From Coffea arabica (taxonomy: Eukaryota; Streptophyta; Magnoliopsida; Gentianales; Rubiaceae): a stretch of DNA of 64,000 bases. A program made the position numbers and the translations under genes. The stretch covers positions 14,530,466 to 14,594,465 of the forward strand of contig NC_092322.1 in NCBI RefSeq assembly GCF_036785885.1. Direction: 5' to 3'. The first letter of the stretch is position 1. Every line of letters begins with the position of its first letter. Below, piece after piece: positions 33,746-43,600 of the stretch. The notes under the pieces are model-generated. The model worked only from the letters and a program-made list of their open reading frames with translations, was not told where the DNA came from and ran no database searches.

Positions 33746-34360
33746 ACTTTCTACCTCTCCCTCCCGCCACCTCTACCTCTCCCTCCCCCATCATCCCTCT
33801 TATTCTCCTTCTCCCCTTCCTCTTCCTTCCCCCGTCACCCCTCTTTTTTTTTTTTTTTGGTTTTTTCTCTTCCCCTCTCCCTCCCCCCGCCACCCCTCCC
33901 TCTCTCTTCCCCGCCATCCCTCTTCTCCCTCTCCCTCTTCTTTTCCCCTTCCTTCCCCTCGCCACCCCTCCTCTCCCTCTCTCCTCCCCCCGCGCCATCC
34001 TCCCCCTCTCCTAGCTGCGATTTGGTCACGCGACCAGATCGCAGTCCCCCTCCCTCTCCCCTTTTGTGATCTAGTTGAGCAAGCAGATCGGTCAAAGGGA
34101 GAGAGGGAGGGTGGCGGGGGAGGCAGAGGCGAAGAGGAGATGGAGGAGAGAGAAAGAAAAAAAAAAAGAGCACCAATAGATCGGTCAAAGAAGAAGGGGA
34201 GAGGAGCAGAGGGGGTGAGGAAAAGAGAAAAAAAAAGAGGAAGGCCGAAACTGGTTGCCGGAATAGTGACCGGCGCCGGCAGCGGTGGTGGAGGTAGTGG
34301 CCGGCGACGGAGGACGTGGTGGGTTGGGTGGAGGAGGAAAAAGAAGAAAAGTTGAAGGGA
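33746..34360. repeat. Long polypyrimidine tract turning into a polypurine tract
   Basis: From 33746 to about 34013 the plus strand is almost all C and T (CTCTCCCTCCCCC-type); from about 34079 to 34350 it is mostly G and A (GGGAGAGAGGGAGGG-type) with GGCG motifs. This gives long Arg/Glu or Pro/Ser open frames that are low-complexity artefacts, not genes. The centre holds a hairpin at 34015-34044. Confidence 0.8.
34015..34044. other. Hairpin at the centre of the pyrimidine/purine switch
   Basis: Arms CTGCGATTTGGTC (34015-34027) and GACCAGATCGCAG (34032-34044) pair with one mismatch around the loop ACGC. No gene end lies next to it, so I do not call it a terminator. Confidence 0.75.
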
Positions 34361-35012
34361 AAGTTTTTTGTGTATTTTTTAAGTGTGTAGGTTAAAAACT
34401 TCGATAAATTTTTTGGGATTCTTATAGCAAAAATTGTTATAAAACTAGTTTTATACAAACTTTGTAAAAAATCAAGGATGCGTTTGGATTCCATGTTTTT
34501 GGAGGTGTTTTTGAAATACTTAACTGTAGCATTTTTTGAAAAACTTCAAAAAATGTTTGGATGGAAGTTTTTGAAAAACTCTTTGTTTTTGAAAAATACA
34601 AGCGTTTGGATTGACCAGTTTTTCAAAAACACTACTTATTGGATAACTGCCCAATAGCTTCAGTAACAAAGCAAATGTGACCTTTTTATAAAGGAGTTAG
34701 AATTTGCAATATAATTTGTGGTCGAAGTGGCATATACTACCAATTTCCTCTGTCCAACATCAACTACTACTACTTAACTTGTTTTTGATTTTTTTGTACA
34801 ATATCATCCACATATTTGATGAATTAATAAGCATTTAGGTGTATATACGGGGGTAGAGATATGCACGAGTTAGCATATATAAGATAAAGGTTCTAATTCG
34901 TGGTCAACATTACACAATAACATTTGTTACACATTCATAATCAAGTGGAAATCACACGTTTCATAAAATAAGACTATTAAACTTTTATTTAGGGCCTATC
35001 GGTCCAATGAGC

Positions 35013-36481
35013 CTAGTTATGCTCATTCAAATACATGTGAGCCGCCATCGCCCGCCGATCTTCATTCCAATTATCTATGCCCTGCTGCGACATATCGATG
35101 GGTTGACCCGGATGCGGCTGCTCCCCTGCTATATGTGCATCAACTAGGGCTCCGAGAGCTGCTTCTTCGTTGAAGTACTCATCCGTTGGGGAGTATGCGC
35201 GCATAAAATTGTGGAAAGTACAACACGCAAGCACAATATTATTCTGAGTTGCTATTAGGTAGTTCTGCATTGGACCCTTGAATATTGGAAATCGCTTCTT
35301 AAGAACCCCAAATGTGCGCTCAATAATATTTCTAACCGATGCATGCCGCCTGTTGAACAAGCGTTTAGCAGCCCGCTCATGATGCGTGCCCTGTGCTCCC
35401 CTAAACGGTGCCATAAAACCCGGCATATTTCTATAAGCAGCATCTACCGCATAATATTTCCCTGTCAATGATGTCGTGTTGATAGTTTTTGAAGGTATTG
35501 AAGAGAACAAAGAGAAACGGGGGCACCAAATACTGAATGATGGACCGCCTTGAAAGTATTTAAAACTACTATTATGGAATTTCTTAATTTCAGTTGGTAC
35601 AATAGGAAGAAAAGCACATACCCTGCGGTGGCATAGGAAAACTTGAATCAGGATCTAGCAAGGTATCTTGAAGAATTCGGGCATCATGAACACTACCCTC
35701 CCAACCGATCCGAACATATACAAATCGCATGTCATGATCGCAGGCAGCAAGGACATTTTGGGATAAGTCGCCATGCCGATTTCTATACCTCTCTCGTATT
35801 TCTTCTGTGCACTAAGCGGAGACGTGCGTCCCGTCTAGTGCCCCTACACAATCCTATAAAAGTATACAACAAAACTAATTTTTTTTAGAATATTGTAAAT
35901 TGAAATTTGAAAACATAAAGTGCAATCCATATGCTAAAAATACAAACCCGAAACCACGGCATGAGTGATGCATTGTTCAAAATTCTTGGGTGAGTCCCAT
36001 CGAAGTCAATTGGCCTAACGAGATCACGACCGAGGCGAACTAATGCTCGTAACACACAACGAACATGTCGATCAATCGTCTCCGTTGAATGCTGGAACCG
36101 CTCGGCTAGAACACGGTGCTGCTCATCATGGCTCAGGCACATTAGAGTTAAAGCAACGGATTCATGAACTCTCACCTGCTGTAAAGGATATGTATGCCAA
36201 TAACCACGCTGAACCAACAAATCACACAACATCAGGAATTGGGGAACATCCAAGCGCATGTTTTCAATAATTCTGTCCTCATGTCCGTTTATCAGCTCAA
36301 GCACGTAGTCCCTCCCCGAGAACACACTATCTCTAACTCTTCTTCTTCTGGGAACTCGGTTAAAGCGTGGGTCGAAGAACATGAAGCCTAGGAGCACAAC
36401 TCCCAAAAGGATGTTATCGAAATCAACATCGTCCGTCTCGTCATCCAAGTATCCGCCCTGAATATGTCCCTGATTATCCAT
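35013..36481 (-). pseudogene. HARBI1-type DDE transposase, one in-frame stop
   Basis: Three exons (36481-35948, 35853-35622, 35461-35013) join with GT-AG introns into 405 codons, divisible by three. The N-terminal helix-turn-helix part contains RGYWHTYPLQQVRVHESVAL and a QHSTETIDRHVRCVL stretch. The DDE core is visible: GALDGTH (first Asp), GSVHDARIL (second Asp) and IIERTFGVLKKRF (Glu). A TAG at 35812-35814 follows THVSA directly after the first Asp region, where a Trp codon TGG would be a one-base neighbour. The enzyme would cut at the element ends; the stop makes this copy non-functional unless read through. The start at 36481 (MDNQGHIQGG) was chosen because it opens the conserved part. 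Confidence 0.82.
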
Positions 36482-37649
36482 CGCACTGCTATCAGTATCA
36501 AGTATGCAATAAAAATTCAGGATACCCTGCAAAGAAAGGAATCAAAAGGATTAAAAATAGAACCCAACAATGCTCTGGCTATATGCACAAATATTTGATA
36601 TAGAACAATCATGATAACAACTTATGAAGTTCACATCTTGTTCCTATTATGATAACAATGCTCCGGCTATTTGAACCTACTTTTATAAATGTAAAGCCTA
36701 GCAAAATAAGAAGTTTGCAGTTTCACAAATACAAGTTTCCAACAGAAGCATACTTGCTGGTTTCCAAGTTAACAAGTTGCACACCTATGGAACAATAAAT
36801 CCGCAAAACATTCTAATCGTCTGGTATAATTTATACCTGGCCAAGAAGCTTAGCAAAAGTTTCCAAGTTAACAAGTTGCGAAGCTTGGCTACAAATGTAC
36901 CACAAATCTTATACAATCCTTAGGTATGGTGAATACCTAGGCAATATGATATAGAACAACTGGTGCAATCTACTACTTTAGCTAGGTTCGACCGAAGGCA
37001 AAGAATTGGCCAGCTGTTTAATGAACATTTGAAATCAAGTATAACTATGCCAATTCCAAACGTTACCAAACAATTAAATCATCTTATCCCTGCTTATGAC
37101 TCTGTAACAAAGCCTATTATCACACACAGCCAAAAGTTACAGCAATCTATTCGAACGAGCACACACAGCAATTAAAAGGTCACTAAATCGAATTATTAAA
37201 ATTTAGAAAAAAAATAGACTCATTCGGGGTACACAAATAGAAAAATTCACCGTCAAAGTTTCCAAGGCCAAACTACATCAAACAAAAATAAAAAGTGAAA
37301 CAGTGGAATTGCATGTTCGGGGACACAAAGACAATCCAAGTGGGCTGCCACAACTAAAACTCGGATGGTATGAGCATCTATGCGGGTGGGAGGAGCCCTC
37401 GATGTCTCACAAACGCAAGCCGGGCATCGTCTGTGGTGCAGGAGAACCAAATGATACGCTCCGCTTTGGACCGGAGGAGATAAGCCATCTTAAGGTGAAC
37501 TTCAATGTCTAGCCCAAGCGCACAGAGAGGCACCATTGCAGCTTCTAACTGCGCATCGTCATCTACAACAACCTTTTCACTCTTCGAAGGTGCAAAGGTG
37601 AAGAGACCTCTGCACCTCCGCTCTTGCTCTTTTTACAGCTCAATATGTG

Positions 37650-38895
37650 TCAATGTTGTCTAGGACGCGGACATACTGCTGGAATTGGGGGGGACGATGG
37701 TGAGAAGAAGGAATCGCAAGACATGTCACCCGATCTGCGCTTCCCTTTGCTGTTCTTAACTTTTTGTTTCCCTTTCCGACTCACAGGCTGTGAGGGAACA
37801 TTTTCCTCGGAGGAATCCACGTCCACAACCCCCTTTCCTGAACAGCGTCTAGCAGCTCTCTCCATTTGCTGCTCGTCGGCCGAGTTGGGCGGTGAATCTC
37901 CATATCCACCGCTGAAATCCCCAGTCACCCCTCGATTCATGAAAACTTCTTCAAGCATGTGATAAAGTAGGCATGAGCAGTTGTAGAATCTAGCGTATGC
38001 CTGATTCACCTACAACAAAGCAGAAGATAGCAAAAGCACAATGAATGCAACTCTGAAAAACATATGATTGCATTAGAGTTAGAAAACCAGCAATTAAATC
38101 CAAGGGGGGAACAGTTAATGCAAGGGGGAAGATAAAATCCAACAGGGAGACCGTTTTTATCGATTCCGAATAGCTTAAAAGTAAGAAACCAGCAAGTCAA
38201 TCCAACGAAAAGAAAATTAAACTACGAGGGTGAAGATAAAATCCAAAGGGAAGACAGATTTACATAATTTCAATTGGCCTAACGAGAAACCAGCAAGTGA
38301 AGGGCATAGTACGGGGGGACACTTAGTGAAAGGGGGAAAAGAAAATCCAAGGGGGGGGACAGTTTTCAATAGTTCAGATTGGCTTAAAATACAGAAACCA
38401 GTAAGTAAATCCAGCAGGAAAATAGTTATATCCAAGGGGGAAGAGAAAATCCAAAGAGGGGGCAGTTTTTAATAATTCCAAATGGCTTAAAAGTAAGAAA
38501 CCAGCAAGCTATACTTGAACCAGTTGGCTCCACCGTTCATCATCCATCATGAAGGTGTAGTTCGTTGAGTCCCACCCCATACCAGTGCCCCGTTTCTTGA
38601 ATGAAATGTAAAGCTTAGTAAGGCTCTGAAGGGCATAGTACTTCGACCGAATACTATTGCGGGGAAATGGAATTCCGAACCTCTGAAGAAGCATGTTAGT
38701 AACCTCGGGGATGACATGGCTCCCGATGTTTTGAGACGATATCTCTCCATTCCTATGCATATGCAGCAGATGTTCGGCAAACGCAAATTCATGTTCAGAT
38801 GTGAAATTGTTACGTTTTGAGTACTTTCCTTTTGACGGTTTCATCTTATTTCTCTCTAGGATACATAAACAAGAAAATTGGACGAAAATGGTCAA
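37650..38895 (-). CDS. Myb/SANT-like DNA-binding protein of the PIF/Harbinger element
   Basis: Two exons (38895-38515 and 38009-37650) join across a GT-AG intron in phase 0 to give 246 aa; an inner Met at 38844 (MKPSKGKYSKRN) may be the true start. The N-terminal domain matches the Myb/SANT-like type: FTSEHEFAFAEHLL, FPRNSIRSKYYALQSLTKLY, and GTGMGWDSTNYTFMMDDERW. The second part has the downstream VNQAYARFYNC and YHMLEEVF pattern and then a Lys/Ser-rich tail (RKGKQKVKNSKGKR, a likely nuclear signal). In this superfamily the protein helps the transposase reach element ends and the nucleus. The intron is filled with a minisatellite. No stop breaks this frame. Confidence 0.75.
38084..38518. repeat. 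Minisatellite with units of 101-108 bp inside the Myb-like gene intron
   Basis: Units start with AAACCAGCAAG-like phrases at 38084, 38186, 38287, 38395 and 38498, so four units and the start of a fifth. Each carries a purine-rich stretch (AAGGGGGAAGATAAAATCC) followed by CAGTTTTTAATAATTCC-like and GGCTTAAAAGTAAG phrases. It lies almost wholly within the intron 38010-38514; the last unit reaches the splice donor. Confidence 0.85.
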
Positions 38896-40520
38896 AAACA
38901 GACAAATGTGTCCTCGTTGTCATATAAAAATGGAGAAGGCAGTTGCACTTGAGGTTGTAAGTAGAAGGCTAAATGCAATTGGCTAACCTTGAAGTAATTA
39001 GTTATGCAAAGTTGCAAATCGTTTTCTCCCTGAGCTGACAGCGAACAACAATTGCTAAATCCCCTACTCCTTCGCAAGACTGTGAAGTATATATAGAAAA
39101 TACAATCCTAGAGGTCATTTAATTGACTAAACTTCAACAGAATTAGACCAACTGACAAGTCTAACTTACCCTTCCAAGCACGCCGCGTCACAGGGGGCAT
39201 GTAGCTCCAAGGAGGAGACAATAAAAGGACAATGAAGTAGCTGCAGCCGCAGTACTTACATAAAATGGAAGAAATTAGGTCCCCAAACTCATGCAAATTA
39301 CTCAGCAAGACTGTGAAAACACACAAATATACTACAGCTAGCACTTTAAATCTACTACAGCCACCGTTTGGTTCGGAACAAATTATACATTGGTGCAATT
39401 TAGGCAATAATGTTGGAGTACATTTATAGCTCTGAAGAGGGTCAATTATATGAAAAAATATGCGGCAAACAAGTCAAGCGCCTATTCCAATAACACTGAA
39501 TGTGCATAACAAAGACGATCGTCGGCAATGAGCAATCCCCATTCAGGACGAAGTTGTGAAAAAATGTTTTCAATAATTTACAATTAAGAACCAATATGAA
39601 AAAATGACATCGGCTGACCAATTTCATCATGAAATTAAAGACGCTGAACAAGTTTAAATACTTGATGTTGAGTCACTATTTTTTTTCCAATCGTCGGAAA
39701 CAGATTGAAGGTGAAGAAAGAGACATCAATTTAGATGGTTGCCCAAATAAAAAATTTCAACTGTAGCCCTACTCTGTACGAATAAACCCAAAACTCAACG
39801 AACTCACCTGCAAGTTCCTTGAAAAAGAGGAGGCTTCACCGAACTTCTTGTGGGATGCAGCAGCGTACCGCCAATATTTTCACGAATTAACTACTGTAGC
39901 AGGGCCGAGCGAGTGATAATCGCGTAAGGGCACCTCAACGAAAAGAATCTACAGCGTGTGACTCCAATTGCAGATCTGCCCGCAGCAAGCTCAGGTGAAG
40001 CACACAGTTGTTTGTGTAGCTCAAGCTTCATTCCAATTAACTCCTTTAGCTGCCGGGCTGGAGGTGTGGAATCGATGGGCTGCCCCGCTTGCAGAAATCG
40101 TCGGTTGGTCGCTCTTCGAAATTTGAAAGGAGGAGCTGATGTCCAAAGGCTTCTTCGTTCTTAGCTCAGCTCAACAGAGAAAGGATAAGAAATTTTACAC
40201 TGTGGCATCACATGACCGAAAAACTGTTTTTACTCTTCAGGAGCTAAAACAGTGTAGTCTTACTACAGTAGACACTGTAATTTTTTGGTGAAAAGCTGTT
40301 GACCACTTTTTGTAGTTTGACTACAAAAACAGTTTTTACAAAAACTACCGATCCAAACAGAGCCCAAGGTTCCAAACAAGCCCTTAGTTTAACAGTCAAA
40401 AAGAGCCTTACTGACCTAAAGCGAGCCATTTTTTTTATTCGAAATTTTAATGTCTTATTTTTAATTAATTAATTTAATTTATTCTCCGTTTCCCTTTTTT
40501 TAAAAAAATTTGTATTATTC

Positions 40521-40550
40521 TTCCCGCGTACTAATAATGAATGGCGGGAA
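40521..40550 (+). promoter_or_regulatory. Two E2F-type sites in the TSK promoter
   Basis: TTCCCGCG at 40521-40528 and GGCGGGAA at 40543-40550 face each other 14 bases apart, 98-127 bases before the ATG. Both match the E2F consensus TTTSSCGC/TTSSCGSS. TSK is known to be expressed in S phase in Arabidopsis, so E2F control is a reasonable inference. The second site contains an upstream ATG (40541) that opens an out-of-frame 98-codon frame if the transcript starts further upstream. Confidence 0.65.
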
Positions 40551-40647
40551 TCTATTTTTTGCATATTTTAATATTTCGAAACCTCGTACTGAATCGAAAC
40601 TTCCAAAAGCGAAATCTTCGTCAAAAGATCAAAATACTGAATAGAAA

Positions 40648-43600
40648 ATGGCGAAGAAGAAGAAAAACGAGGAGCAGCAGCTGCGCGATGCGAAGAAGGC
40701 CTGCGGCGAAGCGAAGGCGGTGGGGAATAGGGCGGAGGAGGGGCGGTGGGCGAATTTCATCGGAAACATCCATAAGAATCGAGGGGAGTACGTGGAGGCG
40801 CTGGATTGGCTGCAGAAGGATTATGACGTTTCAGTGAAGCATCTGCCGCCCAACCAACTCCTTCCTACTTGTAATACCCTCGGCGAACTCCACCTCCGCC
40901 TCCAACATTTCCACGAAGCCCTAAAGATTCAGGCAATTGATAATTTGACCCTTTTTTCCCCCTTTACTTTGGGAAATTGTCCTTGCTCATAGGGTTATGT
41001 GTTCTACTTGGTGCATTATGAGTTGTACCGTTGGCTTGGAATCTTAATTTTGTCAATTTCTAGTGAAAGTGAATAGGAAGTAGGTTACCAGTAAGAAAAT
41101 GAGCCTTTTTTTTTGGGGAAATTGTAATTGCTCATGGGTTGTAATTGCTCATTTTTCGCTACTGTGTGGAAGTGTTGTACATTATGCATTATGAGTTGTA
41201 CGTTGGCTTGGAATATGAACTTTGTTACCTTTTGGTTAGAGAAATAAGGAAACTTTATGAAAATGATGCATTTGGTTGCCTAGTTGGCTTTCGATATTGT
41301 AATTGCCTTCAGTCGGCTTGAATCTCCATCTCAGGAAGGTTATGTGATCATTGCTCTTACTTTGCAACAGGCTTCTTCGGCTAGGAAACTGGATTAGTTT
41401 GAGCTATGCTTAAGCTGGCCCATGGCACCAACGTATGGTGGATTAGTTTAAAGTGCATGCAAGCTGATTTGAGACACCTGACAGACAATGTCAATAAATT
41501 CATATAGTTGTATGACTATTGATTTGTGGTGTTGTAATTTGCGCTTATCTAAGAAGTTGTTAAGCCTTTTTATGAATCAAAATATATAATTTGTATTTGC
41601 ATTTGGAGGAAGTACAGTTTCATCAGTAGGTCTCTGTTCTTGCTGAATTTGCAATCTGTTTTCAAATTTCAATCAAAATATTCACTTTTTCTTTGTTTAT
41701 GGTTCTTGTTTCTTATTGGTTTTCGTCTTATAGGAAAAGCACTTAAGGCTGGCAGAGGACACAAATAACCTCATTGAGCAACAAAGAGCAAGTACACAAC
41801 TCGGTCGGACATACCATGAAATGTTTTTGAAGTCTGAGGATGACCATTCCTCGATTAGGAATGTCAAAATGTACTTTAAATTAGCCATGAAACTTGCTGA
41901 AGATATCAAGAAGAGTCCAACAGATAGCAAATCTTCTATTGTTAGGGAGTACATTGATGCTCATAATAACCTTGGAATGCTTGAAATTGATCTTGATAAC
42001 TTGGAAGAAGCCAAGAGAATTCTCAATAGAGGATTAACAATCTGCGATGAAGAAGAGGTAGATGAGGATGATGATGCACGTAGTAGGCTGCACCATAACC
42101 TTGGCAATGTTTATATGGACCTTAGGGAATGGGACAAAGCACGAGAGCACATAGAAAAGGATATCACAATTTGTAAGAAAATTGGGCATTGCCAAGGTGA
42201 GGCAAAGGGTTTTATTAATCTTGGGGAGTTGCACTACAGAGTCCAAAAATACAATGAGGCCATAATTTGTTACCAAAAGGCCCTTCAACGGGCAAAGTCA
42301 ATGGAAGATGAGGATGCTTTAGTGAGTCAAATTGAACAGAATATTAAAACTGTAGAAGCAGCAATTGAAGTAACGGAAGAATTAAAGCATGAATCTCAGA
42401 ACCTCAAAAGGCTGGAAAGGAAGTTGCCAAGTGCTAGAGGCACAGGATGTGAGAGGAAGAATTTGCTGCAACAGATTGTATCTCTTGGTCATCTTATTGA
42501 GAAATCAAGCATGACACTTGCATGGCGGAAGGTACATATTAGAAACTATTTACTTATCTGTTTTCACATTTGGTGTGATCAGCATCATACTTGAAAGAGC
42601 CAATTGTATCAGAATTTGATAGTACCCATCGCTGGAATCATGAATATGAAGAATCACGCAGTTGGTTTAGACCTGTTGGAAGTAGTTTATCATAGGAAAC
42701 ACCAATTATTCCATAGACCAACCAGAGTTTGACTGCCAGAAATGAAAGTTCTGCAGTACTTTAAGCTTTCAACATGATGAAATGTTCACATTCCCTGACG
42801 GAACATTGTGATTTAAGATGCTCATGCATATTAAAGAGAATTTCTTGTATGACTTAGATGTTCTTGGTGCTGAGGGAAATTAGTCTAAAATATGCGAAGT
42901 GTGTACTTGTTTATGTACTCATAATTTGGCATTCAAGAATTTTGGAAGGCATCTTTTTTTCCCCCAACCCATGTCTGCTAAGCTACTGCAACAATGAGTA
43001 ATTCTGCTTTGTATTTCTTATAGCATCTTAAGTATGCAAAGATGAAGAAAAGGATAGCAAATGAGGTTTGTGATAAAGAGCACCTGGCAGATTCATTTCT
43101 TGCGATTGGAGAGTCATACCAGAAGCTTAGGGAGTTCAAGAAAGCTCTTAAATGGTACACAAAGAGCTGGGAATCATACAAGCTAATTGGCAACTTGGAG
43201 GTAACTCAATATCTCTCTCTACACTACTATGTCCTGCTTCTTTTGTACATTTTTGATATAGGAAGTTTATGCATGAGACTGGTTTATGTAAGACAGCAGT
43301 TTATAAAATATATTTTGACACCTGAATATTAGCTTTTCCCTCGATCTGTGTGAGTATATTATGTTTATGTGAATGTTGTGCTTTTAGGGACAAGCATTAT
43401 CCAAGATTGAGATAGGAAACGTTCTCGATTCTGATGGTGATTGGATGGGGGCCTTAGATGCTTTTGAAGAAGGTTATAGGCATGTAACTTCGACTTGACT
43501 GTTCTCTTTGCCTTTAAAATGGCTTCTTTCCAGATAGGTCCTTGTTTGACCTGGTACTTATTATAACAAGCTGGTGCTTGGGATTTTTCTTATGAACTTG

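Larger units (their letters stand above)
34476..40364 (-). mobile_element. PIF/Harbinger DNA transposon, 5.9 kb
   Basis: It has the two genes typical of the superfamily in plants, a DDE transposase and a Myb/SANT-like protein, both on the minus strand. Candidate ends are GGATGCGTTTGGATT on the left and, on the other strand, GGCTCTGTTTGGATC on the right, each followed by a region rich in GTTTTT/AAAAAC. CAA flanks both sides (34473-34475 and 40365-40367); this superfamily normally duplicates TTA/TAA, so the limits are probable rather than proved. The right end lies about 280 bases before the TSK start codon. Confidence 0.75.

Noticed and set aside
34015..34044. The hairpin as a transcription terminator
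   Set aside because: No gene ends next to it and hairpin terminators are not a feature of plant nuclear genes.
33722..34494. Pro/Ser-rich and Arg/Glu-rich frames up to 219 codons
   Set aside because: They are products of the polypyrimidine/polypurine tract, present on both strands, with no sign of selection on a protein.
37253..37512. Short frames on both strands downstream of the Myb-like gene
   Set aside because: The two strands compete, the products have no domain, and the stretch is probably the 3' part of the transposon gene or its spacer.
43480..43490. Conventional GT donor at 43484 for TSK intron 4
   Set aside because: It would put exon 5 out of frame and end at a stop after a few codons, whereas the GC donor four bases upstream restores the conserved GYR-IALGAK sequence.
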